Positions 26,702-38,276 of a DNA stretch of 64,000 bases are shown in pieces. Source of the DNA: Sporobolomyces roseus (taxonomy: Eukaryota > Basidiomycota > Microbotryomycetes > Sporidiobolales > Sporidiobolaceae); assembly GCA_016617785.1 (NCBI GenBank), contig JADILM010000010.1, positions 434,001 through 498,000 of the forward strand. The letters run 5' to 3'. A program made the translations under genes and the position numbers. The notes under the pieces are model-generated. The model did no database searches. It had not been told where the DNA came from and saw only the letters and a list, made by a program, of their open reading frames with translations. Numbering within the stretch: the stretch's first letter is position 1; every line of letters starts with the position of its first letter.

Positions 26702-28554
26702 ATGGCATTTCAACAAGCTCAAGCACGACGTAAACAAACCTTACACTCACCACCACGCTGTACTACTCCCGATGCATCTCAAACAACCTTAGCCACTTCA
26801 GATCAAGAAGAAGAGGAGGAAGGAGTTCTCTTGTTCTCCCCTCCCGATTCACAAGCATCTTGGACTCTATTAGCCTCACCGAGACGCGCAAGGTTATCAA
26901 GGTTACACTCTTATGAATCTAGTCAATTAACTACTAGTCCAGGTTCGCCCCTTCAAATCCAACTAGACCACTCTCTACTCCCTTCACACGATGGAACCGG
27001 CGCGTTCGCACAGGCGAGTAGTCTCAGAGGGACTAGTGTCGGATCCACTCAGGGTGAGAGTGAAGAGGGGGAATTAATCGGGAGGATGAGGGGAAGGGGA
27101 AGGAGGGCGAGTAGAACTACGCAAGGAACCGAGACGGATCAGAGTGTACAAGGAAGTGAGTTGGATGGGAATAGTGACCAAGGGAGGTGGCAATTGACGC
27201 AACAGGCGTTGGAGAGTTTACATTCCTCGAATCGATTGGGACTGTTTCACCCTCGAGATCAAGAGGACGAGGAGGAAGGTAGTGCTGGGTTCACTTCGGG
27301 GTCGGAAGAGGAAGAGGCAGACAGAGGATCAGAGAGTCAACGAAGCAGGCGAAAGGGGAAAGGAAGGCGAACGAACGAACAAGAAGAGGAAATGGAGCAA
27401 TCCTTGTCCGCCTTATCTGCAGGCATTACTCCACGAGCACGACGCCAACTCGCTAGTCGTTCTCCTTCGAATCGACCACCACTCCTTCCTATCGTCGGAG
27501 GAACCTCTACTTCCCAAAGATCTCTTTCACCTTATTACAACATCTCGACCTTATCTCAAACTTCGTCAGATGGGTTCTCGGTCGGATCGAATGGAGTCAG
27601 GTACAAGAGCAAGAGGAGACATAGGAATGCGGGGAGTGGAAGTCAGAGTAAACGATTGCTCGAGATGGGGAAATTTGAGAGGATTGAAGAGGAGGAAGCG
27701 AAGAGAGCCGAACGAATGAAAGGAGTCTTGGAGGAGAGAATCAAGGAGAACGAGATCGCAGGTGCAAAGAAGGAGGTTCTAATGGGTGAGTGCGATTCTC
27801 TCTCGCAAGCGACTCGGTTTGCAGTCAGCTCATCCAAGGAGTTTTTCGCAACATAGGCGATCTCGCGTCAAAGTTGATGTCTATCGATCCCTCGACCTAT
27901 CCACTCTTAGCATTGAACGATCCAACCCCTACACCTTCTCGAGCTCCCTCTCCACCCATCTTCGCTCAATCCGTTCGACGAGACCTTTCCTCCTCGACAT
28001 TCGATTCAATCGGCGACACTTTCGTCGACAACCTTCGTGCCCTCCGCGATGAAGAACAAGAAGAGGAAGAAGACGAGGGCAACTTGACCGAAACTGAGGG
28101 AGTCTCACCCTCTGCTCCTGCTATCAATCTCACCAAATCCTCTCGATCAGAATCCGAACGAAACAATTGGGTACATTCCTCATCCCCACCAGTATTCGCA
28201 CCTCGTTCTCCATCCTCCTCCTTCACTCCCAACCCACTCCATCTCTCCCGTTCGACTCCCAACAATTTCTCCCTCCCTTTCTCTACTCACTCCCATTCCC
28301 TCTCCCTCAGACCGACAAATCTCTCCCATGAAGAACGCCTAATCCTCAGTTCTTCAAGTACGACGGAAGAGTCGGCTCCTTGGGGTGAATTGGATTCCTC
28401 TTTCGAAGTGTACATGAATTATTGGAAACGCTTTTTGAGGAGGTTCAAGCGTGCGAGTTCGGGAGGGAGGGAGACATTCGAGGGAAGTGGAGGATTGAGG
28501 GGAATGGAGAGGGATGAAACGGGGAGTGAGAGATCGAGGGGAGAGATCTACTGA
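26702..28554 (+). CDS. Hypothetical Ser/Glu-rich protein, family not recognised
   Basis: Two long open segments, 26702-27784 and about 27837-28554, in different frames. They can be joined by a ~52-bp intron (GTGAGT donor at 27785, acceptor CCAAG); the acceptor choice is uncertain. The product, about 600 residues, is mostly low-complexity: acidic runs (EEEEEG, DEEEGS), Arg-rich stretches (RMRGRGRRAS), a predicted coiled segment (FERIEEEEAKRAERMKGVLE), an aliphatic stretch after the junction (NIGDLASKLMSIDPSTYP) and a basic amphipathic end (FEVYMNYWKRFLRRFKRA). The last could bind membrane or be a nuclear signal; I assign no function. It lies 169 bp after the GCFC gene on the same strand and converges with the WD40 gene downstream. 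Confidence 0.5.
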
Positions 28555-28849
28555 TGTTTTGAATCGCTTTGTTATCTTTCTCCTTTTCTCCTTCTCCTGT
28601 TGACGCACACTGCACACGCATATTCGAACCCAATACACGCTTGTCTCTAGTTTCCTCTCCTTTTTCCCTATTGTAACAATTTCTCTCTCCATCTTAATCT
28701 TTTTTGTCGTTGTCTTTTCGTTCTCACCTACCTTGTCTCAAACGCTTGCTAATATCAACTTGTAACGTCTGCTTCTCCTCTCATTCATCGAGTTGGAGAC
28801 CAACGAAGAGAGAGGGAGTTTGAGAGTTGACCCGTCGACGATCGATTAT

Positions 28850-31010
28850 TCAAAATCCGTAAACCTCGATTCCCGCTCCGTGTCCAACCCAAATACTCCT
28901 CACCTCCTCTCTTCCCCTTCCTTCGCTCGCCTCCAGCGCCCTCCTTCCCTTCCCGAGCGAACTCGCCGGCGCATCCAATTCAGAGAATTTGACAGTCTTG
29001 ATTGGGGATTCAAATAGTTTCGACCACGGTGAAGTTGATGTAGCTGCTCGAGATTCTGAGGGGAGCGAGGAGAGAGCAGAAAGGATCTGAGGGGAGAATG
29101 AATCGAGGGGAGCATGAGAGGTGGATGAGGCAGAAGATGGGGGAGGGGAGATGAGGAGACCTGTTTGGAGGGACCACAAGCGGAGTCGATGATCTTGGCC
29201 AGCTATTTCACAAAGGCTTATGAGTTCTGGTCGAGCGAGGGAGAGAAAGGGAGAGAAGGGCGAACCGGCAATCAGGAATTTGTCTCTGTAAGTATCGAAT
29301 CCTAGATCAGTCGAGAAGGAATTATAGTGACCTTTCAACGACATAATAGGGGTTGAAGAGGGCCGAGGTGAGGCAGAGGTGGGCTTCGAGAGTGCGCGAG
29401 AAGAGAGAGAGGAGGAAACGGGGAAGCGAAGATCGTAGATTCCGATGGAGCTGCGGCAGTGATCCCTATCAGCTCAGAGATCTCAGCGTATGATAGAGAC
29501 AGATATGCGCACCCGTTCATGCCTGCTAGAACTACCTTGTTCGGATCTTCTCGTAACAGCTTGATGTTCGTAACGGGACAATCGATTGATATCTCCATCT
29601 GTGCGGCTTCTCCTGCATCGATCAGTACCGATTAAATAGATTGAAGCAAAGGAAAGAGCGCACATCGTTCCTACTCTGACTCTCCTCATCCCGACTTCGT
29701 TTCTTCGGATGATTCGCTCTTCGATCATAAATCCTCATGGCTCCTCTCCTCAATCCAGCGAATATCAGATCCTGTTCGAAGAAATGAAGCAAATAGTCAG
29801 CGAGGTAGCAAACGAAAGGACCGTTTGCGAGAGTTCAAACGAACGTGCTGTAGGTCTAGCGAGAAAACAGTTCCGTCTCCGTTACGGCCTCCTGTTTGGA
29901 TCCCTTCCATTGGTGAATCATTCTCGGGTGAAGAGGAGACTAAGACTTTCTTGTCGCAGCCTGTCGGATCAACAGAAGACGATGAGTTTCTGTTTGAAAG
30001 AAGAGGGGGAGAAGACCAATCTTCGAAAACGAAGCGAGACTGGGAAGCTTACCAAGTGCAAGGAGATCTGGAGAGATAGCTGAAGTCCAGAGAGATGTCT
30101 TCCGTGGCGAGAGGGTGACTGAGCTGTAGCATGCGGATCAACTCGCAAATCAGCAATCGTTCAATCGGATTCGACTTGGACCGAACGCTTACGCCAGCGA
30201 GATGGTGTTCATCGTCGTACCCACAATCGCTTGAGCTGGAGGTCCGAAACAAGTAGCACTGTGAAGGAATGCAGCGAAATCAGAAAACTGTGATCTTGCG
30301 ATTTCTGCGAAACGAGCGATTCTCCTCACGTTACCCTATTCCCGCTTGTGTTGAGACTCGTAATCTTATTCGGAGCGAACCAATTACTTCGAAACCCAAA
30401 CTCATCGCTTGGGTAGTATCCTCCGAATCCATTCTCACTTTCGTTCCGATTCAGGTCACCTGTACTGCACGTCTTTCCCCTCAGTGTACTCAGTGCTGAG
30501 ACGAAGAGTATGCAAAAGGACAGACGCACGCTATAGTCCCTGAACTTCCACCTAATCTGATAGTCTCAGGCCTCAAATCGTCGAAAGAGAGTTTAACGAT
30601 TTCCTCCTCCATCGGTAAACACTCTGGATAGATCGTTTGCTGCAGCTCGTATCGTGACATAGAAGTGCTCTCTATCCCACTGTCAGGTTCGAACTCAAAT
30701 CAGTAAGTCTTGCGAGCTACTGAGAGAGGTAAGTGAGAGCTGACTGATTGAATCTCTTCGTAACTCCCTTGTTACCCCATTCCATCAACGCTAGATCCCT
30801 CAAATCCTCATACAATCCCTTTCTACCCATCATTCTCTGTTTCTCCTTCCTCTCCTCGGTAGTTTGAGACGGTTTCAACCTTTTGTTTGATGAAGATTTA
30901 TTCGGAACTTTGAGCGAGTTGGAGGTGGTGGAAGAGGTGGGAGAGGCTTTGTAGAATCGTTTACCATCCCATTCATAGCCTGGGAGGGAGAAGGGAGGTG
31001 CGGTCGACAT
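28850..31010 (-). CDS. DCAF4-like WD40 repeat protein
   Basis: Start at 31010, stop TGA at 28850-28852, several introns (first: GTAGCT donor after LTYLS, acceptor CTGACAG). The N-terminus LPGYEWDGKRFYK matches the conserved opening of DCAF4/WDR21 proteins (LPG-x(2)-hydrophobic-D-x-RYF-like). Later exons carry WD-repeat strands: LLREDPNKVVLAGMNG, FLIAGSP, LISLCEIAGQDHRLRLWSLQTGLL and a final EVRSIWVGHGAGIEVYGF. DCAF4 is a substrate receptor of CUL4-DDB1 ubiquitin ligase in animals; the fungal role is not well known. The exons between about 30530 and 29700 were only partly traced, so the internal structure is approximate. Confidence 0.65.
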
Positions 31011-31249
31011 GGGGAGAGGTTTAGGAGATCAAGAACTTGAAGAGTGAAAGTTTCAACTCTTGCTTCTCTACTCTTCACTGGCCTTCCTTGGTCTAGTCGA
31101 CAGTATCACTCAGAAGTAGCGAGACCGTAGCGTAGACTAGCTACATTCGCCCTCCTCAAGTTTTTCCAATTCCCCACCGTGACTTCGACCATTTGCCCTC
31201 TTCCCTCTCCCCCCTCTCTCTCCTTCGTCCTCCCCTCCAGCTGCAGTTC

Positions 31250-32168
31250 ATGTCAGCCTCCAAGTTCTCTTTGACAGGGAAAGTCGCAGTAGTGACAGGT
31301 GCGGCATCAGGAATAGGTTTCGCGATCGTAAAAGTTCGTCTCCCTCTCTCACCTCAGCTCTGGTCGAGGTCGCTGATAGGAGTAGCAGATGAACAGGCTT
31401 TCCTCGATGCCGATATCGCTGGGATCATACTCGTTGATCTCGAAGGACCGACGTTGCGGAATGCAAGGGATCAACTCGTCCTCCCCGATGGTCAATTGGA
31501 TTCTACCCTCAACGACAGGATTCACGTTCTCGCCCTAGACGTCACCGACTCGAACGCGGCAGAGGCTTACGTTCAGAAAGCTTTGGAACTCTATGGGCGC
31601 CTCGACATCTCGATCCAATGTGCAGGGATTTGTCCTCCTTCAAAATCGATCCTTGAGACTAGCGAAGAGGAGTTCGATAAAGTGATGGATGTGAATGTGA
31701 AAGGAGTCTGGATGGGCTGTAAAGCTTCTTTGAGAGGAATGTTGCAAAGTCCAGAGGGTGGGAAAGGAGGCAGTATTGTTCTGATCTCTTCTCAAATCGG
31801 GCTGGACGGTACGCTCTCCTTCCATTACCTCTCTAATCTCTTCATAGCTGACTCTCCTTTGAGTAGGTATGCCCGGACTGACACCTTACACCACGTCAAA
31901 GTTCGCTTTGAGAGGTTTAATGGCTTCCCTCGCTCAAGAAGTGGGACCTCTTGGGATCAGAGTGAATTCCGTCGCACCGGGACCGATCAACACTCCTCTC
32001 TACGTAGATTTTCCAGACAAGGAAGCCCATGAAGCTAGATCGAACCTGAAAAGAGCGGGAGAGGCGGAGGAGATTGCGAATTCGGTCGTTTATTTGTGTA
32101 GTGAGGCAGGGGCGTTCTGTAGTGGGACTACTTTGAAGGTCGATGGGGGTTGGAGTAAATGGTGTTGA
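31250..32168 (+). CDS. Short-chain dehydrogenase/reductase (SDR)
   Basis: Three exons: 31250-31333, about 31399-31809 and about 31867-32168, stop TGA at 32166-32168. Classical SDR features in order: the dinucleotide site TGAASGIG near residue 17, an acidic residue after the second strand (LVDLEGP) favouring NAD(H), the ALDVTD adenine-site segment, CAGI in place of the usual NAG-hydrophobic, catalytic Ser in IVLISSQ, the YxxxK pair in PYTTSKFAL, and the PGPINTPL and GTTLKVDGGWS ends. Length (~265 residues) is usual for the family. The substrate is unknown. An in-frame ATG at 31193 would add 19 residues; I prefer 31250 because the conserved fold begins directly after it. Divergent from the DCAF4-like gene with only ~240 bp between. 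Confidence 0.9.
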
Positions 32169-32565
32169 TCTCATCTGTTGTTACTGTACATAGGTATCGG
32201 AATCGAGGTTGCATTCGGTGTGTTCGGTGGATTGGCTTCGTCAAACCTCAAAAAGGAGATTCAAACGCTTCTTCCGGCGCTCTCTACGACGCATCAGCTT
32301 CACTATCGTTGATGAGTTGAGTGCCTGCGGCCGTTCGTGAGCTCGAAATTTGCGAACAGAGAGTTTTAATACGTTGTATGAAACCCATAACCGTGTATTT
32401 TATTCCTTCGTTTCGAGAATTTCGGCAGAGTTCGCAGCATGTGTGACTCTCGAAGAAAGCGACAGCGCCGAAGTAAGCTGTCCAGGGTGAACGGTAGAGC
32501 GCATAACACGGAAGCAGAACCTCGTTGCCTTTCACTCGTTTTGACAACTTTTCCGTATTTCTATT
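32169..32565. other. Intergenic region, convergent gene ends
   Basis: Nearly 400 bp between the SDR stop and the stop of Rec114-like copy B, so it should hold two 3' UTRs. No gene, repeat or RNA recognised. Confidence 0.5.
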
Positions 32566-33707
32566 CTACTTCAACTCCAAACTCCCTCTGACTCTCTCGA
32601 TCAATTCCTCGAACCCCTCCTCAAACAAACATTCTCCCAACAAACCCCCAAGCTGCTGTTCATCCATTTCCAACAAAGCTTGCGAAGCAGTCCCCGAATT
32701 CCTCTCGATCGATTGTGCTTGAGCTGACGCGAGTCGAGGAAGATGAGAGACGAGATGAGTGGGAAGAGGAAGAGTCGAGGAAGAGCGTTGAGGAAGAGGT
32801 GGGAGGGATCGTGAGGCGAATTGTGAGGGATGAGGAGGAGGAGGAGGAAGGAAGGAAGAAGGAGGTTGAGCGAATTGCGAGGTATGCTGAGGGAGCTGAG
32901 GGGCAATAGAATGACGAGAATGAATAGTATTGAGCGGCTCTACCGAATCTAGCGCAGGATCCAAGTGTTGTTGCTTCTTCGCCGTCGTCGATTTCCGATT
33001 CCTTTTCGTCTGTCCCTTCGACCTCCCTTGAGGAGGAGGAGGAGGTAAAGCATTCGTCTCTGGCGTCGTATAAGTAGTCTTTGTCGAACTCTCTGCCAAT
33101 TTGAAAGGAATGATCCCCTTGACACTGCCCATGAATCGTTCCCTCTCTTCCTTTCCCTCAAACTTGAATTGAGCTCTCTTGAACTCACTCTTCCCACTCA
33201 TCTCATCGACAGACAGATACCTCAATCCGACAATCTCATCTTTGAAGACTCCTTTGAGGGGGAGTTCGTCGGGTGGGCAGTGAGAGCGAATGAGTGAAGT
33301 CGAGAAAGACATTAAATCGAATGAATCGAGGATGATTGGTTTGGAATGTTGGGCAGAGGTATAGTGTGGATCGTAGCAGACGCTGAGAAGCATCGAGTGG
33401 GTCGTAGAGAGTGATTCAGAAGCAGCACAGAGAGGTTTCGAACGAGTTGTTTCCAATCGAAGCGATAATTGAGGTTGAACACTGTGAATTGAAGAACTAG
33501 AGTCAATCATAGCACTTTGATAGACTCTTACTTGACTCACAAATGATCAAACTCTTGTTTCCCTGCTGGTTTCGAAGCGTTCTTGTCTTTGATCTCTGTC
33601 AACTTTTGTCGTTTGACTGGGGGATCAGGAGCAGTGCGAGACCTCGAATACTTGTTCAAGATCCATTGTTGAGTAGTTGTAGTTGTAGTCTGAGTACTCG
33701 AAGCCAT
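32566..33707 (-). CDS. Rec114-like meiotic recombination protein, copy B
   Basis: Exon 1 is 33707-33541 and exon 2 is 33481-32566, stop TAG at 32566-32568. Intron position and phase match copy A exactly. The first ~190 residues are nearly the same as copy A (shared WILNKYSRSRTAPDPPVK, SFDLMSFSTSLIRS, LKGVFKDEIVGLRYL, RAQFKFEGKEERERF). The central Pro/Gln/Ser linker is diverged with several indels, and the C-terminal helix (FEEGFEELIERVRGSLELK) is kept. Conservation at both folded ends with drift only in the linker suggests both copies are under selection. In-frame codons continue upstream to 33818, but copy A begins at the matching Met, so I keep 33707. Function as for copy A: probable Spo11-accessory protein, by motif and architecture only. 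Confidence 0.55.
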
Positions 33708-34128
33708 ATTGCGAGATGAGAAATGCAAAGGAAAGGAGAGAAAAATCCAACCTCTCTTCGAGCCTCCTCCTTCCAACTCGCAGCGACAAGAATCAAAGCG
33801 AAAGTAGTCAGCGCTCATTAAGGTACCTCACGAACGCTGTCTCCTCGAAAAGGAAGAGTCACTCGTGAGAACTCGAATTGCATTCCGAGAGAGAGATATT
33901 CAAAGTGTCTGTTAACCAATTCCTACTTAAAGCTATAAACGTTACTGAGATTTCCGTATCGACGTCGTGAGAGAGTGTCTGTTTTGAGTGAGTGAAGCGA
34001 GAGAGAGCGACAGGGGGGTAAAAAACTTCCGATGAATCGATCAAAGGGCAAAAAAAGAGGTTAAAGATATGAACAAGCACAGCGTGATGAAAAGCGAAAG
34101 AGGAAAAGACGAAGAGGAAGGATGAGGA
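33708..34128. promoter_or_regulatory. Upstream region of Rec114-like copy B and 3' side of the oxidase gene
   Basis: About 420 bp. The stretch just before the copy B start resembles the matching stretch of copy A (both read SF-PFHFSS-like in frame), so the duplication included some 5' leader. No other gene seen. Confidence 0.4.
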
Positions 34129-36338
34129 TTAGGAGGAAGGAAGTTTGATAGATTGAGGGTTCCTGAGCACGTTGGAAGGGTCGTACTTTTGTTTGATTTG
34201 TTGGAGTCGAGGGTAGATCGAGGATCCCCAATATAGGTTCTTGACTTGCGAGTCTGAGAATCGACTGTCGACGTAATTGATATACGCTCCGTAGCCGTTG
34301 GAATTGCTGGAGAGATTGGACCATTGACCGGTCGAAGTCATTCCGTTGACGATGACATTGTACATTCTGTGCGAACCAGAACAGCTTACATCAGTACCAT
34401 CGTTCACTCGAGTAGGATAGAGGATGAGCGTGAAGGCGAGTAACGGAGTGAAGAGGGAGGAGAAGAAGAAGAAGAGGGGGAAAGAGAAGTAAAGAAACTC
34501 ACCCATCGACGAAATCGAATCCGGATTGATAGTAAGGTTGACCGTAAGTTGGCGAGCTAGCGTACATCTGACAACTCAAGAGTTTACCCCTCTGAGCGAA
34601 CGAACTTTCCGATTTCGATTGAATATCGTTGATTTGAGAGTATTGTCCTCCATAAACATCCCATTGAACTGTACGTAGAAGAGAGTCGTCACATCAGCTC
34701 TCCACTCTGAGGGGAAAGATGCAGCGACAGTGTCAAACGCACCGAACCAGTTGGTGTTTGTGTTTGAAGTCCATAAATAGTTGAAGAATTTCTCCATGAT
34801 ATCTTTCGTGATAGGTTTGATAGAAGGAGTCATGAGGGATTTCGTGTAGAAGTCATCTCGATTGTTGGTTTGACCTGTCGTGTTGAGCTTTTGAGAACCC
34901 GCGAGTTGTTGGAGATGATCGATCCCTGCGAATTTCATCGAGCAAGTTCAGTTTATGATTCTCTCGAGCTCTGAACAATACGATGACTCACAGTTGTAGG
35001 ATTTGATTGAGGCTTTGTATCCTGAAGGAAGGGCGGAAGTAAGTGGTGAGATGATACTATGAACGTAGAATCGAGGAAATCGTAAGCGAGTGAGTGAGAT
35101 TCGAGCGATGAAAGTGCTGCTTACCCGCCGAATTCTTGTTCCGGACCATACCAGACACCACTCAGAACCAACGTATTCTCACCAATAGTCAACTGCAATC
35201 CCAAATTAGCGGGAGCGGTCAAATTTCCATAATCTTGATATTGAGCGAAGACTTCCGCGGCTTCGGAAGCGTCAGGTTGGTAGTAAGAGTAAGAGAAGAT
35301 CACTGCGTTCGTGGGAACGTGTCGAGCTTGGAAGTAATAGGTCGTTATGATTGCGAAAGAGGGAGCGGCACCGTTCAGAGCAAAGTAAAGATCCGGGTTG
35401 TTCGATTTGGTTACTCCATTGAGGATTGTACCGTTTGATAGAACGACGTCGTAGCTGTGAGAAACGAGAGAGGTCAGACCTCACTCTATTTTCACGAAAA
35501 GTCAAAATTTCGACTTACCCAGTAACGGAATCGAGCATGAGACCCCACTGTCGCGCTGCCAGTCCGAAGCCCCCATACGAGGCATGCCCACCGCTGCCGA
35601 CCCAAGGACAGGTTCCGTGGGACAGTCCCCAACCTTTCTTGTTCAAACCGACGGCAATGTCTCCGAGACGTTGGCCAGCTCCGATAGTCGCTCTGCGAAA
35701 GCGGGACCCGACATCAGCCAGTGATTCTCGTATCGTGTAACGGACATCGTGCACCGTGTACAGCTTGGAAGGAAGTACTGAACAGAGAAAGAACGAAGAC
35801 TCACTTTCCATTCGAGTCGACCTCCAACTTTTTGAAATTGACCATATCGATGACCAACGCTCCATCCGTCCCGCCCAACCCATAGGAGGCGTAAGAGTGT
35901 CCTCCACCTCTTCCTGAGACTGCCACACCAGCTTGTTTAGCGCACTTGAGAGCACTCGAGACTTGATCTTTCGAATTCGGTTTGACGAGCGCAACGGGTT
36001 TCGGTTGAATCCTTTGATTATACGCAGCTATCCCACACAATCACATACGAAACGTCAACTCTGTGTTCTGTGTGTTTCGGAGTTCCCGCTGAGAGAAGGG
36101 GATCCGCCTAATTATAGGCGTCGCGACGAAGAAGAGAGCTCTCACCGATTGAAGATTGATAATTTGATGAACTAGAGGTGATGGTCTGGAGACCGGCTGA
36201 TTGGAGGCACTGAGTGAGACTCGTAGAGCGGGGATAGACTGAGAGGGAGTCGGAGGATGAAGAGTCGGAGATGGAAGATTCCGAAGCAAGAGAACTTGTT
36301 GATGAGAGGAGGACGAGTAATGCCGTAGTTAGACGCAT
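34129..36338 (-). CDS. Secreted berberine-bridge-type FAD oxidase (BBE-like)
   Basis: Start at 36338, TAA at 34129-34131, several introns. The N-terminus MRLTTALLVLLSSTSSLASE is a signal peptide. The FAD-binding PCMH-type domain follows: KPVALVKPNSKDQVSSALKC, GRGGGHSYASYGLGG, LVIDMVNFKKLEVD, ATIGAGQRLGDI, GLSHGTCPWVGSGGHASY and GLAARQWGLMLDSVTG. The His in GGGHSY and the Cys in GTCPWVG are the two residues that attach FAD covalently in bicovalent members such as glucooligosaccharide oxidase. The C-terminal BBE domain ends YPRLQQIKQKYDPSNVLRNP, the usual signature. Such enzymes oxidise sugars, alkaloids or other alcohols with O2. The substrate cannot be told from sequence. A longer in-frame start at 36536 would bury the signal peptide, so I reject it. 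Confidence 0.9.
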
Positions 36339-36772
36339 TTCGGTTGTCTTGATCTTGAACTTGAGGTGTGTCGCCCGAGCAGCAGTGAGGAGAAGAGGGG
36401 AAGGAGAGGGAAGGGAATTCGAAGACCGAAAGAAACTTTTTAGTAGTGGAACCGAAAAAATTGGTGAAGTCATTTGTTCCCAAAACTTGTCTCTACCTAT
36501 TTCTAGCTGCCATGTGGTAGAGTATAACGGCTCCAAATCAGGCGGTACATCTGGAGTTAAGCCAAAATCCGACCGTTTTGCGAAACCGTTTCTTACTTTG
36601 CGGTCTCACGTTGCGAGACTTGTAGCCACCTGAACAAGCTCTGGTAATACTCTATACAATAGCTGTGTGGGTCTCTCTGAGAGATATGTCTTAGAAACTT
36701 AGCGAGAGAGGGAGAGAAAAATCTAGTTGCCTTCAATCTCCTCACCGCAACACCACCAGCTCGACTACGAAG
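36339..36772. promoter_or_regulatory. Divergent promoter between BBE-like oxidase and NHP2
   Basis: 434 bp separating two outward-facing genes. It is AG/CT-rich near the NHP2 start; no defined operator, repeat or RNA gene found. Confidence 0.5.
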
Positions 36773-37670
36773 ATGGGCAAATCCAGCAAACGTACACTCG
36801 AAGAAGCCGCTCCCGCTTCTGATGCCCCAACAGCAGGCGACGTCTCTATGGCAGTTGATACTCCTTCGAAACCCAAAAAATCAAAGAAGGACAAGAAATC
36901 GAAGGATACAGCAGAAGGAGCAGATGGTGCAGATGCAGAGGATGACTTGAGTCAAATTTGTGAGATCGCTAAACCTCTCGCCGTTAAGAAGACCGGGAAA
37001 CATGTCTTGAAATTGGTAAAGAAAGGTAAGCCTTAATTCGCCCTATCCCTATCCTTGCTGGATCACCTAGAGTATTATAGTACACTATTGGATCTAGCTG
37101 GAGTCATTGGAGAAGCAGTAAGATGAGAACTGATCATGTTTGATCAATTTCATAGCCTCGAAATCTCGACACCTCAAACGGGGAGTGAAAGAAGTAGTTA
37201 AATCCCTTCGAAAGGGAGAGAAAGGAATCGTCGTCCTCGCTGCCGATATCTCACCACTCGATATCCTCACCCACCTTCCCCTCCTCGCCGAAGAATCCGC
37301 TTGTCCCTACATCGTTCGTCTACCCATCTCTTTTCCTCCTCGCGAAATCTCACTGACGAGTCGCGTGTGTAGTGGGTAACGAGTAAAGAAGGTTTAGGAT
37401 TAGCGAGTTCGACAAAGCGACCTACTAGTTGTGTTATGGTCGCCAAAGTTGGAGCTAAGAAGAAGGCGAAGAAGGATGGAGACAAGAAGGAAGGCAAAGA
37501 GGACAAGGAGAAGGACACTGAGGAAGAGTTCCAAACTAGTTATGAAGAAGTAAAGAAGGAGGTAGAGGCTTTGGTACGTTCCGACGAGTGAATCTATCGG
37601 ATTCGATTCGCGACTAACGGTAGGTCGACTCTGTCCGAATTTACAGGAAGCCAGCATTCCCAACTACTAG
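36773..37670 (+). CDS. NHP2: NHP2, H/ACA snoRNP protein (L7Ae family)
   Basis: ATG at 36773, a first intron after KLVKKG (GTAAGC), a second after SACPYI, and a third after KEVEAL (GTACGT donor). The N-terminus is Lys/Asp-rich. The L7Ae fold reads KHVLKLVKK, ASKSRHLKRGVKEVVKSLRK, GIVVLAADISPLDILTHLPLLAEE, then WVTSKEGLGLASSTKRPTSCVMV. NHP2 binds H/ACA guide RNAs with Cbf5, Nop10 and Gar1 for pseudouridylation and rRNA processing. An unusual Lys/Glu tail (KKDGDKKEGKEDKEKDTEEE) follows. The 3' end is ambiguous: the third intron may use the TTTACAG acceptor (stop at 37668-37670, chosen), the nearer GGTAG acceptor (stop about 37806), or not be removed (stop at 37591). Confidence 0.85.
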
Positions 37671-38276
37671 AAGCCTCACCCACACTCTTTCTTCTTCTGT
37701 CCTTCCTCCTCAAACCCCCTCCTTCTTCCCTCCCTCCTCTCTCAACACCTCAGAAAAACTACATTTCTCTCACAACTCCTTCCTCGCCCACTCTTCGCCC
37801 CTCTGAACTCCATAGGATTATCGAAGAGTGTGGAATCACGAGAAATCTCCCAGCCTCGGACCCCCTTCCTCTCGAATAGTCGAACTCTCACTCTCCCACT
37901 TCGACTCATTCCACCTCCCTCCTACCACTCGCCTTCTCCCGCTCCTTGTCTATCTTTACTGTATTGTACTCTCGTTGTTGGTCTCGCTGCTGCAAAATAC
38001 AACATCCTCGAATCCTCGGCCTTTGTCGAGCACAGACAGAGATGGAAACGCAAAAGCATGGTCTGCGAGGCTGCTACATCGCGCTTGGTGTCGTAACTAT
38101 CATATTGCTCTCGCGATTGACGCGATATTGTGCGAGATTGAACAAGGTCTCAGTTGCTTGAACTTCGAAAATCTTTTCCCCTCCAAAAAGCCTCCAACTC
38201 GCTCTTCCTCTCTCTCCCTATCTCTCTCTTCTCTCATTCACTCATTCACTCATTATCGCTCCTATCCTCCACTAGA
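37671..38276. promoter_or_regulatory. CT-rich intergenic region
   Basis: About 600 bp, very pyrimidine-rich, with three copies of a short ACTCATTC-like repeat at about 38234-38255 just before the next start. Overlapping short ORFs occur in several frames (for example 37828-38289) but look like low-complexity read-through of CT-rich DNA, not genes. Confidence 0.45.

Noticed and set aside
31193..31249. Upstream in-frame start for the SDR gene
   Set aside because: The extra 19 residues are low-complexity Leu/Ser/Pro and lie before the usual SDR start; they were kept as an alternative only.
19998..33707. The Rec114-like pair as long inverted repeats of a transposon
   Set aside because: The similarity is confined to the genes and a short leader. 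The coding parts are conserved at folded regions and diverged in the linker, which is a gene-paralog pattern, and there are no transposase genes between.
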